Notes under the pieces: generated by a model | Seen by the model: only the letters and a program-made list of their open reading frames with translations | What the model was told of the DNA's origin: nothing | Database searches by the model: none | Assembly (NCBI GenBank): GCA_905234605.1 | Contig: CAJOIE010000002.1 | Span: 124,001 to 188,000, forward strand | Direction: 5' to 3' | Source: an uncultured Bacteroidaceae bacterium | GTDB taxonomy: Bacteria > Bacteroidota > Bacteroidia > Bacteroidales > Bacteroidaceae | DNA: 64,000 nucleotides | Position numbers and translations under genes: made by a program | Part shown: positions 34,190-43,037 of the stretch, in pieces | Layout of the letters: each line of letters begins with the position of its first letter | How positions within the stretch are numbered: the first letter of the stretch is position 1

Positions 34190-36073
34190 ATGACATTCAC
34201 CGAATTAGGTCTCATCGAACCACTGCTGCAAGCCGTCACAGAGCTGGGCTTCGAGACACCCATGCCCGTGCAGGCCGCCGTGATACCCCATCAGCTCACC
34301 TCCACCCAGGACCTCGTGGCCCTGGCACAGACCGGCACGGGCAAGACTGCGGCCTACGGCCTGCCCCTGCTGCAGCGTCTGGCCACGACCCTCACCGATG
34401 CCGGCCCCGAAGCCCACGTGGCCACGACAGCCATCGTGCTCTCACCCACACGCGAGCTCTGCCTCCAGATAGCCGACGACCTCGAGGCCTTTGCCCGCCA
34501 CCTGCCGCAGGTGCGCGTGCTGCCCGTGTACGGCGGCACCGACATCATGCCACAGGTGCGCGCCCTGCGCCGCGGAGTGCACATCATAGTGGCTACGCCC
34601 GGACGCCTCATCGACCTCATGCAGCGCGGCGCCGCCAAGCTCGACGCCGTGCACACCGTGGTGCTCGACGAGGCCGACGAGATGCTCTCCATGGGCTTCT
34701 CGGAGAGCATCGACGCCATCCTTGAGGGCGTGCCCGAGGAGCACCGCACGCTGCTCTTCTCGGCCACCATGAGCAAGGAGATAGAGCGCATAGCCACACG
34801 CTATCTGCACGATGCCCGCCAGATTGTAGTGGGGAGCCGCAACGAAGGGGCCGAGAATGTCAACCACGTGTACTACATGGTGCGTGCCTCCGACAAGTAC
34901 CCCGCACTGAAGCGTGTCGTGGACTACTATCCAAAGATCTACGCCATCATCTTCTGCCGCACGCGCATGGAGACGCAGGAGATTGCCGACCACCTCATAC
35001 AGGACGGCTACAACGCCGACGCCCTCCACGGCGACCTCTCGCAGCAACAGCGCGACCTCACCATGCAGCGCTTCCGCCAGCACCGCATACAGCTGCTCGT
35101 GGCCACCGACGTGGCAGCGAGAGGCCTTGATGTGGACGACCTCACACACGTCATCAACTACGGCATGCCCGACGATACCGAGAACTACACCCATCGCAGC
35201 GGCCGCACCGGACGTGCCGGCAAGAAAGGCACCAGCATAGCCATCATACACCAGCGCGAGCGCAACCGCATACGCGACGTGGAGCGCACTATCAAGAAAG
35301 ACTTTGTGCGGGGCACACTGCCCTCGCCCAAGGAGATATGCTCCAAGCAGCTGTGGAAAGTCATCGACGACATAGAGCGCGTGGAGGTGGATGAGCAGGA
35401 GATAGAGGACTTCCTGCCCGAGGTGCGCCGTCGCCTCGAGTGGCTCGACAAGGACGACCTGCTGCGCCGCGTCGTCAGCCGTGAGTTCAGCCGTTTCCTG
35501 CGCTACTACGCCAACGCCCCCGAAATAGAGGAGATAGACCCCGGCACCCGACGCCCGGCCGACAAAGCTAAGAGCCGCAAAGCCGCCGACAAGCGACAGC
35601 CGGGCGATCACGCCCCAGAAGCCGGCTTCACACGCATCTTCATCACGCTGGGCAAGGTGGACGGCTTCTACGCCAGGGAGATAATAGGCCTTGTCAACAA
35701 CCGCTGCGCAGGTCCCAAGGTGGAAATGGGGCGCATCGACCTGCGGCCCACATTCTCATTCTTCGAGGTGCCCGAAGGCGAGGCCAAGCGTGTGCTCGAC
35801 GCGCTGCAGGGCCTCACCGTGAAAGGCCGCCACGTGGGCGTCGACATAGCCGAGGGCACACCCGCCAAGGGCACCACGGCCGAGAAACACGGCGGCCGCA
35901 AGCCACGCGCACAACGCCGCTTCGAGCAGGCACAGGGCGACAAGCCTAAAGCCTATAACAACAAGGGCAAGGCCAACAAAGGAGAGAAGAAAGGCCGCAA
36001 GGACAAACCCGCCAAAGAGAAAGGCGGCAAGGACGACTGGAAGCAGTTCTTCCGTCACGACGACCGCACCTGA
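34190..36073 (+). CDS. DEAD-box RNA helicase with DbpA-type RNA-binding domain
   Basis: A 627-residue ATP-dependent RNA helicase of the DeaD/CsdA type. Q motif (FETPMPVQAAVIP), motif I (AQTGTGKTAAYGLP), DEAD motif (VVLDEADEMLSMG), SAT, and motif VI (YTHRSGRTGRAGKKG) are present. At about 470-560 is a DbpA/CsdA RNA-binding domain (FTRIFITLGKVDGFYAREIIGLVN ... GRHVGVDIAEG is the pattern). The last about 60 residues are rich in Lys, Gly and Asp. Likely roles are ribosome assembly and unwinding of mRNA, often at low temperature. It ends 5 bp before the end of the RibF-CPBP gene on the other strand. Confidence 0.95.
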   Translation: MTFTELGLIEPLLQAVTELGFETPMPVQAAVIPHQLTSTQDLVALAQTGTGKTAAYGLPLLQRLATTLTDAGPEAHVATTAIVLSPTRELCLQIADDLEAFARHLPQVRVLPVYGGTDIMPQVRALRRGVHIIVATPGRLIDLMQRGAAKLDAVHTVVLDEADEMLSMGFSESIDAILEGVPEEHRTLLFSATMSKEIERIATRYLHDARQIVVGSRNEGAENVNHVYYMVRASDKYPALKRVVDYYPKIYAIIFCRTRMETQEIADHLIQDGYNADALHGDLSQQQRDLTMQRFRQHRIQLLVATDVAARGLDVDDLTHVINYGMPDDTENYTHRSGRTGRAGKKGTSIAIIHQRERNRIRDVERTIKKDFVRGTLPSPKEICSKQLWKVIDDIERVEVDEQEIEDFLPEVRRRLEWLDKDDLLRRVVSREFSRFLRYYANAPEIEEIDPGTRRPADKAKSRKAADKRQPGDHAPEAGFTRIFITLGKVDGFYAREIIGLVNNRCAGPKVEMGRIDLRPTFSFFEVPEGEAKRVLDALQGLTVKGRHVGVDIAEGTPAKGTTAEKHGGRKPRAQRRFEQAQGDKPKAYNNKGKANKGEKKGRKDKPAKEKGGKDDWKQFFRHDDRT

Positions 36074-36078
36074 GGACC

Positions 36079-37770
36079 CTACACGCCACGCGCCGCCGGC
36101 CTGCGCCGCCACAGCAGCCACAACGCAGCCATAGCCGCCGCACACGACACCGCAACCACCCAGGCCATCGTGCTCCCTCCCAGCAGCTCCACCAAGGAGT
36201 CTGTCTCAGGACAACAGAGAGTGAGCACGGTGGCCGACGTGTTGTTGAGCACATGTATGCACACAGGAGCCGCCAGCGATGCCGTCTCCGCATGTGCCCA
36301 TGCCAGCAGGAGACCGAGCACGAAGGCTGCCGGCATCTGCGGAGGGTTGAGGTGCACGAGCGCGAACAAGGCGGCACTTGCCACTATGGGGTAGCGGCGC
36401 AGACACATCTGCACGCCGCCACGGAACAGCAGCTCCTCAGCCACAGGGCCGAGCACACACACCACGGCAAGGCCTGCCCCGTCGTGCATCAGGGCCGAGA
36501 ACGTGGCCTCGTCGACCACGGCAGGCAGCGCGGGCAGCAGCAGTTCCTGAAGGATGTTCACACACGGTATGGCCAGCATGGCAAACAACAGCATCCACAC
36601 CATTCCACCGATGCGGCGCGCGCTGAAACCGCCCACGAGGTGCCGCCACGTGGTCCTGCGCGGATGGCACACGGCGAAGGCAGCAATGGCAGCGACATTC
36701 GCCGTGAGCAGAGCTATCACCATCACGTTGCAGCGCGCAGCAACGGCAGAGCCCAGCCCCGGCGGCAGCATCGGCAGCAACAGCATGGCAAGGCCACCCA
36801 CGGCACCGCCTGCCGCCTGCGTGATGAAGAACAGCAGCAGATAGGTCAGAGGGCTCTCGCGCAGACGCTGCCACCATGTGGGCTTGCCGCAGAGTGCCTG
36901 CCGCGTCTGCGCCTCGTCGCGCCGCAGCTGCGACACGAGGGCTGCACGTGAACGGAAGGCACGCTCCGACCGCAGCCGCTGCACGAAGGTGATGGTCTGT
37001 CGCGTGCCATACAGGTTGCCGTCATAGTCGAGCACATGGGCTTCCACGGAACACTGCCGGCTGTTGTCCACCGTGGGGCGCACACCTATATTAAGCATCG
37101 CCGCCCTCTCGCCCAGGCGGACGGCGTATGAGCCGTTGGCAGGCAGAGCCTGCCGCGGTTCCACAGCCTCGAGATTGGCCGTGGGAAAGCCAAGCTGCCG
37201 CCCAAGGGCATGGCCGTGCACCACAGTGCCCGTCCAGGTGTACGGGCGTCCAAGCAGCTGGGACGCGGTGTCCACATCGCCATCCATGAGCGCACGGCGT
37301 ATGGCCGAGCTGCTCACATGGCCGCCCTCTAACGGCGTAGCCTCTACGACCTCGATGCCCGCCTCGTGCCCGTAGCGACGGTAGAGCTCCAAGGGAGGTA
37401 CGTCACCCTCGGCAGGCACGGGCCGGCCGAAACGGTGGTCGTAGCCCACGACGAGTGCCGTCACATGCAACTGCTCGTGCAACACCCGGAGCATGAACTC
37501 ACGAGCCGTGAGGCTGGCCATAGCCTTGTCGAAAGGCAGCACATAGATGTCGTCCACCCCACTGGCTTGCAGCAGCCGCATCTTCTCCTCGGCTGTAGTG
37601 AGGCACGCAGGTGCCGTGCCCGGAGCAAACACGGTGCGCGGATGACGGTCGAAGGTTATAATGAGTGAGCGTGCATCGCGGCACTGTGCCTCATGCAGCA
37701 CCTGCTGTATGAGCCACTGGTGACCGCGGTGCACGCCGTCGAAGAAGCCTATGGTGGCAACTATACCCAT
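36079..37770 (-). CDS. ribF: Fusion of riboflavin kinase/FAD synthetase with CPBP intramembrane protease
   Basis: A 563-residue protein joining two families with no stop between. Residues 1-310 are RibF: FAD synthetase domain (TIGFFDGVHRGHQWL, ITFDRHPRTVF, VVGYDHRFGR, SSSAIRRALMDGDV) and riboflavin kinase domain (GRQLGFPTANLE, LPANGSYAV, SVEAHVLDYDGNLYG, VQRLRSERAF). Residues about 325-555 are a CPBP/Abi membrane protease with several membrane helices and the motifs AEELLFRGG, ALVHLNPPQ and HVLNNTSA that hold the catalytic Glu and His. RibF makes FMN and FAD. Fusion to a membrane protease would tie it to the inner membrane. It is the last gene of the aldo/keto reductase-ddh-ribF run. Confidence 0.93.
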   Translation of the reverse strand: MGIVATIGFFDGVHRGHQWLIQQVLHEAQCRDARSLIITFDRHPRTVFAPGTAPACLTTAEEKMRLLQASGVDDIYVLPFDKAMASLTAREFMLRVLHEQLHVTALVVGYDHRFGRPVPAEGDVPPLELYRRYGHEAGIEVVEATPLEGGHVSSSAIRRALMDGDVDTASQLLGRPYTWTGTVVHGHALGRQLGFPTANLEAVEPRQALPANGSYAVRLGERAAMLNIGVRPTVDNSRQCSVEAHVLDYDGNLYGTRQTITFVQRLRSERAFRSRAALVSQLRRDEAQTRQALCGKPTWWQRLRESPLTYLLLFFITQAAGGAVGGLAMLLLPMLPPGLGSAVAARCNVMVIALLTANVAAIAAFAVCHPRRTTWRHLVGGFSARRIGGMVWMLLFAMLAIPCVNILQELLLPALPAVVDEATFSALMHDGAGLAVVCVLGPVAEELLFRGGVQMCLRRYPIVASAALFALVHLNPPQMPAAFVLGLLLAWAHAETASLAAPVCIHVLNNTSATVLTLCCPETDSLVELLGGSTMAWVVAVSCAAAMAALWLLWRRRPAARGV

Positions 37771-37795
37771 ACGCTTACTGCCTCAATAGCCTGCA

Positions 37796-38695
37796 TCACA
37801 CGAGGTGACCGATGAGCTCCTCGCGCTCGCCGGCCAGCAGGTCGATTACCGGCAGCTCTATCATGGTGTAGCAGCCAGGCTGCTGGCGCGAGGCCGCGCG
37901 GGCACATGCCACGAGCACCTGGGCCGTGAGAGCAGGGTTGTTGATTTTCATGTTGAACTCGAAGAGCTGGTTGTGGGTCTGGCCAGACACGCCCTTGCGC
38001 ACAAGATTGACACCGTGACCCACATCGTTGAGGTCGGCAACACAGGCCACCTGCTGCACGTGGGTCTCGTCGTTGACAAAGTAGGGGTCGGCAAGCACAG
38101 CTGCCTTCACCGCGGCAAAGTCGGCACCGTCCTCCAGCTCCACATATACCATGCGGCGGTGCACACCCGTGCCCAGAGGTATAGTGACACTCAGGGCGTC
38201 GCGCACGCCGGCTATGCTGCGCACGGCCACACTGTGCCCCATCGAGCGGCCAGGACCGAAGTTGGTGTAGGTCACGCCCTTGGGGGCTATGGCTTGCATG
38301 AGTGTGCGCACCACGCTGTCGGAACCCGGGTCCCATCCGGCACTGATTATGCTCACCGCACCGCCGGCCTTGGCGGCAGCGTCGAGAGAGCGTCGCAGCC
38401 CTACAATCTGGGTGTGTATGTCGAAAGAGTCGACGGTGTTGATGCCCAGCGCAAGTATCTCCTTGGCGTAGGCTTCCACGCTGCGGGTGGGCGTGGCAAG
38501 GATGGCCACGTCGACATCGTGGAGCTGGCGTATGTCGCTCACCACCTCGTAGGGTGCGAGCTCTGCGGGCAGGTCGGCAGCACCGTGGCGGCGCACGATG
38601 CCGGCAATCTCGAAGTCGGAGGTAGCCTGCAATGCCTGCAGGGTGTACTTGCCAATGTTGCCATAGCCTACTATGGCGGCACGTAGTTTCTTCAT
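37796..38695 (-). CDS. ddh: meso-Diaminopimelate D-dehydrogenase
   Basis: A 299-residue NADP-dependent enzyme that makes meso-diaminopimelate directly from tetrahydrodipicolinate and ammonia, supplying lysine and peptidoglycan. The N-terminal Rossmann motif (RAAIVGYGNIGKYTLQAL), ATPTRSVEAYAKEIL, DSFDIH, ISAGWDPGSDSVVRTL and NFGPGRSMGHSVAV all match this family. Length is normal (about 300-325). It lies between an aldo/keto reductase and ribF, with 21-25 bp gaps on both sides. Confidence 0.95.
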   Translation of the reverse strand: MKKLRAAIVGYGNIGKYTLQALQATSDFEIAGIVRRHGAADLPAELAPYEVVSDIRQLHDVDVAILATPTRSVEAYAKEILALGINTVDSFDIHTQIVGLRRSLDAAAKAGGAVSIISAGWDPGSDSVVRTLMQAIAPKGVTYTNFGPGRSMGHSVAVRSIAGVRDALSVTIPLGTGVHRRMVYVELEDGADFAAVKAAVLADPYFVNDETHVQQVACVADLNDVGHGVNLVRKGVSGQTHNQLFEFNMKINNPALTAQVLVACARAASRQQPGCYTMIELPVIDLLAGEREELIGHLV

Positions 38696-38716
38696 CTTGG
38701 GTTATGTGTTTGTGGT

Positions 38717-39730
38717 TTATGTATGTGCAGCTTGCAGTGCTGCTTCTATTGCCTGCAACTCTTCAGGGGTCAGGGGTGCGCTGTTCACCACTGCGGCATT
38801 GCGCACGAGCTGCTGCGGTGAGCTGGCTCCCACGATGAGCGATGTCACGCCGTCCTGCTGCAAGGCCCATGTCAGGGCCATGGTGGCCAGCGTCTCTCCA
38901 CGCTGCCGCGCTATGGCGTTGAGCCTGCGAATAGACTCCAGACGGGCTGGTGTGAGTGCCGACGCCTGCAGGTAGCGCGGATCGTGAGCCATGCGGCTGT
39001 CGGCAGGTATACCATCGAGGTAGCGGTCGGTGAGCAAGCCTTGTGCCAGCGGCGAGAAGCCAATGAACCCCACGCCTTCATGCCGGCACAGGGCAAGCAC
39101 CGAGCTGTCGCCGCCGTCGGTCACGCCACGGTCGAAAAGATTGAGCCGCCCCTGATAGATGAGGCAGGGCACATCGTGGCTGCGCAGATAGTCGTAGCCC
39201 ACGGCTGCGGCCTCGCGCGGCCAGCGCGAGAGACCTACATACAGGGCCTTGCCAGCCCGCACGATGTCGGTCAACGCCTGAAGCGTCTCCTCGAGGGGAG
39301 TGGCAGGGTCGTAGCGATGACAGTAGAAGATGTCCACATAGTCGAGCCCCATCCGTCGCAGGCTCTGGTTGAGGCTGGCCACGAGGTGCTTGCGCGAGGC
39401 CCAAGTGCCATAAGGACCCTCCCACATGTCGTAGGCGGCCTTGGTGGAGATGAGGAGTTCATCGCGATGACCGCGGAAGTCGTCCCTGAGCATCTTGCCC
39501 AAGCGCTCCTCGGCAGCTCCTGGTGCGGGCCCGTAGTTGTTGGCCAGGTCGAAGTGGCAGATGCCCATGTCGAAGGCCGCACGGGCAATGGCACGGCTCT
39601 GATCCTCGGGCGTCACCTCGCCGAAGTTGTGCCAGAAGCCTAATGAGAGCACTGGCAGCTGTATGCCGGAGAGGCCGCAGCGGCGATATGTCATGGTGCC
39701 GGCATAGCGTGAGGCAGATGGTGTATACAT
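38717..39730 (-). CDS. Aldo/keto reductase (YghZ / L-glyceraldehyde 3-phosphate reductase group)
   Basis: A 337-residue NADPH-dependent oxidoreductase with a TIM barrel. The N-terminus (MTYRRCGLSGIQLPVLSLGFWHNFGE) and FDLANNYGPAPGAAEERLG with catalytic Asp/Tyr, KAAYDMWEGPYG with Lys, and HRYDPATPLEETL with His match the YghZ group, which reduces L-glyceraldehyde 3-phosphate or methylglyoxal. The longer N-terminus beginning MYTPSASRY is conserved in this group, so the start at 39730 is kept. It is the first gene of its run, with a -7 box 29 bp upstream. Confidence 0.92.
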   Translation of the reverse strand: MYTPSASRYAGTMTYRRCGLSGIQLPVLSLGFWHNFGEVTPEDQSRAIARAAFDMGICHFDLANNYGPAPGAAEERLGKMLRDDFRGHRDELLISTKAAYDMWEGPYGTWASRKHLVASLNQSLRRMGLDYVDIFYCHRYDPATPLEETLQALTDIVRAGKALYVGLSRWPREAAAVGYDYLRSHDVPCLIYQGRLNLFDRGVTDGGDSSVLALCRHEGVGFIGFSPLAQGLLTDRYLDGIPADSRMAHDPRYLQASALTPARLESIRRLNAIARQRGETLATMALTWALQQDGVTSLIVGASSPQQLVRNAAVVNSAPLTPEELQAIEAALQAAHT

Positions 39731-39758
39731 GCTGGAGCGTCAGTGTGGTTTGCTGCTG

Positions 39759-39766
39759 CAAAAATA
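39759..39766 (-). promoter_or_regulatory. -7 box (TATTTTTG) for the aldo/keto reductase-ddh-ribF run
   Basis: Exact TAnnTTTG on the minus strand, 29 bp before the ATG. Confidence 0.6.
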
Positions 39767-39842
39767 GTGCAAAATAGCTCTCGGCGGACAGCACGCCTAT
39801 ACATTAATATATAATAGGGAGCTACCGGCTCGCCGGCAGGCA

Positions 39843-39850
39843 TATCTTTG
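39843..39850 (+). promoter_or_regulatory. -7 box (TATCTTTG) for the membrane protein-sigma-antisigma genes
   Basis: Exact TAnnTTTG on the plus strand, giving a leader of about 85 nt for the gene at 39941. Confidence 0.55.
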
Positions 39851-39940
39851 TGCAGGAATATTGCCCCGCCTGCAACTTTACCGCTACCTGCCTCGTCAAT
39901 ATCATAGACAACAGCAACAAAGCATAACACAGCAAGCATC

Positions 39941-40837
39941 ATGAAACATCTCTCCATCATCCTCTCCATGCTCCTATGCATGGGCACCTCCACGCCCTCT
40001 TCCGCCGCCATGCAGACCGCCGAGCAGCAAGCCACAGTCCGCTCCATGGCCAACACCGTGGGGCGCATGGTAGGCACGGCAGCCCGCATGCCTGCCACAG
40101 CCATCGCCAACCCTGCCAAGGCGCAACGCATGGCCGACAGTCTTGAAGCCATGGGCAACGAGTTGGAGCGTCTGGGCGACAGCCTCGAAGCACTCACCGG
40201 CGACACCATCCTGTCGTATGAGGACTCGGAGGCCGACGACGAGCTGGCCAACATCCTGAATGAGGAATTCACCAACGCCGCACACGATGCCATCGGCGGC
40301 GGCGACTTCGGGCATATGTCGCGCCTGGAACGCTGGCTGACGGGGGTTCTCGGCATCGGCGGAGGCTTGCTGGGCATCACCATAGCCATACTGGTGTGTG
40401 CGCTACTCTTCGTCATCTTCACCACGCCGCTGTGGCTGGTAGCACTGATTGCATACATCATCTATCGCAACACACGCCGCAGCGAGGCTGGCATGCACAT
40501 GGCCATGCAGGGGGCAGCTCCTGTTCCCACAAGCGCACATGCCGAGGCTGTGGCCTACGACACGTGGCGCAGCGGTGTCAACCAGACTGCCGTGGGTCTT
40601 GGGCTGGCCATCCTCTTTGCCGTGCTCGACCTCGACCTGCTCTGCGGCATAGCCGCCTTGGTGACCTGCCTCGGAGTGGCAAAGCTCATCATATCGCGCC
40701 GCAAGGTGCCTGCAATGCCCGAGCAGCCACAACAACCGGTGTCTGCTGCTGAAACGCCGTCAACAGCCAGCGAGACAGCCGCCGCCACCGACAGTGCCGA
40801 CACTCCACACTACAGCGACAACGCCACCGAGGCATAA
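39941..40837 (+). CDS. Membrane protein of unknown function (DUF6249-like)
   Basis: A 298-residue protein with a signal peptide (SIILSMLLCMGTSTPSSAA), a helical region with repeated MADSLEAMGNELERLGDSLEAL pattern (about 60-90), a membrane helix pair at about 135-165, a further pair at about 215-245, and an Ala/Thr/Ser-rich tail. The general build fits DUF6249 proteins, which often sit next to ECF sigma genes in Bacteroidetes. Function is unknown. The sigma gene starts 11 bp after its stop, and a -7 box upstream could serve all three genes. Confidence 0.6.
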   Translation: MKHLSIILSMLLCMGTSTPSSAAMQTAEQQATVRSMANTVGRMVGTAARMPATAIANPAKAQRMADSLEAMGNELERLGDSLEALTGDTILSYEDSEADDELANILNEEFTNAAHDAIGGGDFGHMSRLERWLTGVLGIGGGLLGITIAILVCALLFVIFTTPLWLVALIAYIIYRNTRRSEAGMHMAMQGAAPVPTSAHAEAVAYDTWRSGVNQTAVGLGLAILFAVLDLDLLCGIAALVTCLGVAKLIISRRKVPAMPEQPQQPVSAAETPSTASETAAATDSADTPHYSDNATEA

Positions 40838-40847
40838 GCTCACCGCG

Positions 40848-41354
40848 ATGCGCCAAGACCCAGAACAGCAACTGTTTGCAACCATCGTGACAGCCCATCA
40901 GGAGGCGTTGCGACGGTTGCTGCGGCGACTCACCGGCGGCGATGCCATGCGGGCCGACGACCTGGCACAGGAGGCTTTCGTCAAGGCTTGGCAGAGCCGC
41001 CACAGCTTCCGCGGCGAGGCATCGGTGGGCACGTGGCTGATGACCATAGCCTACCGCACGTTCCTCGACGATGAGCGGCGGCTCTCCTCGCGCCTCAATG
41101 CCACCCTCGGCGACACCACGCCGCAGCCTGCCACATCAAGCCACGACAGTCTGCCGCTCGACATCGACACTGCCCTCGCCACACTCTCTGCCACGGAGCG
41201 CACATGCATAGTGCTCCAGGCCATGGAGGGGCGCAGCATCAAGGATATTGCCACCATCACGGCCCTGCCCGAGAACACAGTGAAGAGCCACCTCAGCCGT
41301 GGCAAACAGCGATTAGCCACCTACCTACGACATAACGGATATGAAGCAATATGA
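40848..41354 (+). CDS. ECF-type RNA polymerase sigma factor
   Basis: A 168-residue sigma-70 family factor with only regions 2 and 4. Region 2 holds DDLAQEAFVKAWQSRHSFRGE and WLMTIAYRTFLDDERR; region 4 holds LSATERTCIVLQAMEGRS and the helix-turn-helix ENTVKSHLSRGKQRL. The start at 40848 fits the family; an earlier in-frame ATG at 40794 overlaps the upstream gene. The next gene overlaps it by 14 bp and looks like its anti-sigma factor. The signal it responds to is unknown. Confidence 0.92.
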   Translation: MRQDPEQQLFATIVTAHQEALRRLLRRLTGGDAMRADDLAQEAFVKAWQSRHSFRGEASVGTWLMTIAYRTFLDDERRLSSRLNATLGDTTPQPATSSHDSLPLDIDTALATLSATERTCIVLQAMEGRSIKDIATITALPENTVKSHLSRGKQRLATYLRHNGYEAI

Positions 41355-41793
41355 CGACGAGGCTCTTGTAGCCCATTTCCTGCACAGCGCACAGACAGCC
41401 GTTCCCGACGATGGCTTCACCGACTCCGTGCTCCAGCACATAGCATCGCTGCCAGCTGCCGAGCCCGAGGCAGCGGCCGACAGCGTGGCAGCACGCACCG
41501 CGCTCCGCATGGCCCGCTACAACCGCGGCCTCACGCTCCTTGGCTACGCAGCTGTCATCGTCGCAGCAGCATGGGTAATAGTGGAGGCATGCACGTCGGC
41601 TACCGTCATCAATGCCGCCCATGCCCTCATGGACTACAATGCCGATGCCCTGCTCATACAGGCCGTGGCAACAGGCCACCGCATCAACAGCGCGTTGCCG
41701 CCGCTGTCCCACATCGTGGTGGTTGCCATAGGGCTGAGCATCGTCATGGCATCGCAGGTGCCGGAGCTGCTACGCCGGTCGGTAAGCCATTAG
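41341..41793 (+). CDS. Probable anti-sigma factor, small membrane protein (DUF5056-like)
   Basis: A 150-residue protein with a cytoplasmic N-terminus (DDEALVAHFLHSAQTAVPDDGFTDSVLQHI), one membrane helix near 62-80 and a second at about 124-140. The acidic N-terminal helix and membrane anchor are what is expected of a sigma-binding regulator. The 14-bp overlap with the ECF sigma gene supports that pairing. No zinc-binding (HxxxCxxC) motif is visible, so it is not a ZAS-type anti-sigma. It ends 6 bp before the SpmAB-like gene end on the other strand. Confidence 0.65.
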   Translation: MKQYDDEALVAHFLHSAQTAVPDDGFTDSVLQHIASLPAAEPEAAADSVAARTALRMARYNRGLTLLGYAAVIVAAAWVIVEACTSATVINAAHALMDYNADALLIQAVATGHRINSALPPLSHIVVVAIGLSIVMASQVPELLRRSVSH

Positions 41794-41799
41794 CAGCAT

Positions 41800-43032
41800 T
41801 CAGCTGAAGAAGATGCTGCACATGACGATGGCTGCTACAATCGATGCCAGGTCGGCAAGCAGGCCCAGTGCCAGAGCATTGCGCGTGTGGCGGATGCCCA
41901 CACTGCCGAAGTATACGGCCAGGATGTAGAATGTAGTATCTGTGGAGCCTTGGAAGACGCAACTCAGGCGCCCGGCTATCGAGTCAGGCCCATAGGTGGT
42001 CATGCACTCCAGCATCATGCCGCGCGCACCGCTGCCGCTGAGAGGCTTCATGAAGGCAGTAGGCAGCGCGCCAACTATGTCGCGGCTGCCGCCGCAAGCC
42101 TCCACCACCCAGCCTATGCCGTCGAGCAGCCAGTCCATGGCACCTGATGCACGCAGCACGCCTATGCCCACGAGGATGGCCACCAAGTAGGGCACAATGC
42201 CGATGGCTGTCTGGAAACCGCCCTTGGCTCCGTCGATGAAGGCATCATACACATTGATGCCTTTTCTCATGCCCGCCACCATGAATGCTATGATGATGCC
42301 CAGCAGCAGTATGCCGGCCACACCGTTGGAGATTGTGCCCATGCGCTCCTGGTCGAGTGTAGCCGCCGCCCAGGCTGTGCAGCCCACGATGGCCGCCAGC
42401 ACGAGCACAGCCACCAGCACGGGGCGGCACAGGAGGTTGATGCGCTGCACAAGTCCCGTGATGCACACCCCCACCATGGCCGACGTTAGTGTCGTGAGCA
42501 GTATTGGCAGGAACACGTCGGTGGGGTCGGCAGCTCCGAGCGACGCGCGGTAGGCCATGATGCTCACCGGCACGAGGGTCAGGCCGCCTGTGTTTAGCAC
42601 CATGAACATAATCATGGCGTTGGAGGCCGTTTCCTTGTGCGGGTTCAGTTCCTGCAGACCGGCCATGGCCTTGAGGCCTATGGGCGTGGCGGCATTGTCG
42701 AGCCCCAGCATGTTGGCCGAGAGGTTCATGAAGATGTTGCCCATCACGGGATGACCGTCGGGCACTTCGGGAAACAGGCGGCGCAGCAGGGGGCTCAGCC
42801 AACGCGCCAGCACGGCCACAGCCCCGCCCTGTTCTCCTATGCGCATGATGCCCATCCAGAGGCAGAGCACTCCGGTGAGGCCTATGGAGATGTCGAAACC
42901 TGTGCGCGAGCAGTCGATGGTGGCCTGTATGATGTCGGTGAAGGCTGTCACGTCGCCCATGAAGACGAGCTTGCAGAGAGCCACGGCGGCAGCTATCAGG
43001 AAGAATGCCGCCCAGATGTAGTTCAGAGCCAT
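41800..43032 (-). CDS. SpmA-SpmB-type nucleoside recognition membrane protein (fused)
   Basis: A 410-residue membrane protein with two nucleoside recognition (Gate) domains joined in one chain. The first half resembles spore maturation protein SpmA (NIFMNLSANMLGLDNAATPIGLKAMAGLQELN, NTGGLTLVPVSI); the second resembles SpmB (GGFQTAIGIVPYLVAILVGIGVLRASGAMD, GALPTAFMKPLSGSGARGMM, FQGSTDTTFYILAVYFGSV). Bacteroidetes usually carry this fused form although they do not sporulate. It probably transports a small molecule, not known. It lies 5 bp after the U32 peptidase gene, so it is probably its operon partner. Confidence 0.88.
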   Translation of the reverse strand: MALNYIWAAFFLIAAAVALCKLVFMGDVTAFTDIIQATIDCSRTGFDISIGLTGVLCLWMGIMRIGEQGGAVAVLARWLSPLLRRLFPEVPDGHPVMGNIFMNLSANMLGLDNAATPIGLKAMAGLQELNPHKETASNAMIMFMVLNTGGLTLVPVSIMAYRASLGAADPTDVFLPILLTTLTSAMVGVCITGLVQRINLLCRPVLVAVLVLAAIVGCTAWAAATLDQERMGTISNGVAGILLLGIIIAFMVAGMRKGINVYDAFIDGAKGGFQTAIGIVPYLVAILVGIGVLRASGAMDWLLDGIGWVVEACGGSRDIVGALPTAFMKPLSGSGARGMMLECMTTYGPDSIAGRLSCVFQGSTDTTFYILAVYFGSVGIRHTRNALALGLLADLASIVAAIVMCSIFFS

Positions 43033-43037
43033 GGTAG

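Noticed and set aside
38630-38655. Isolated TGCAGGGTGT in ddh as a repeat unit
   Set aside because: It stands alone with no neighbour at 22-23 bp and encodes conserved ddh residues.
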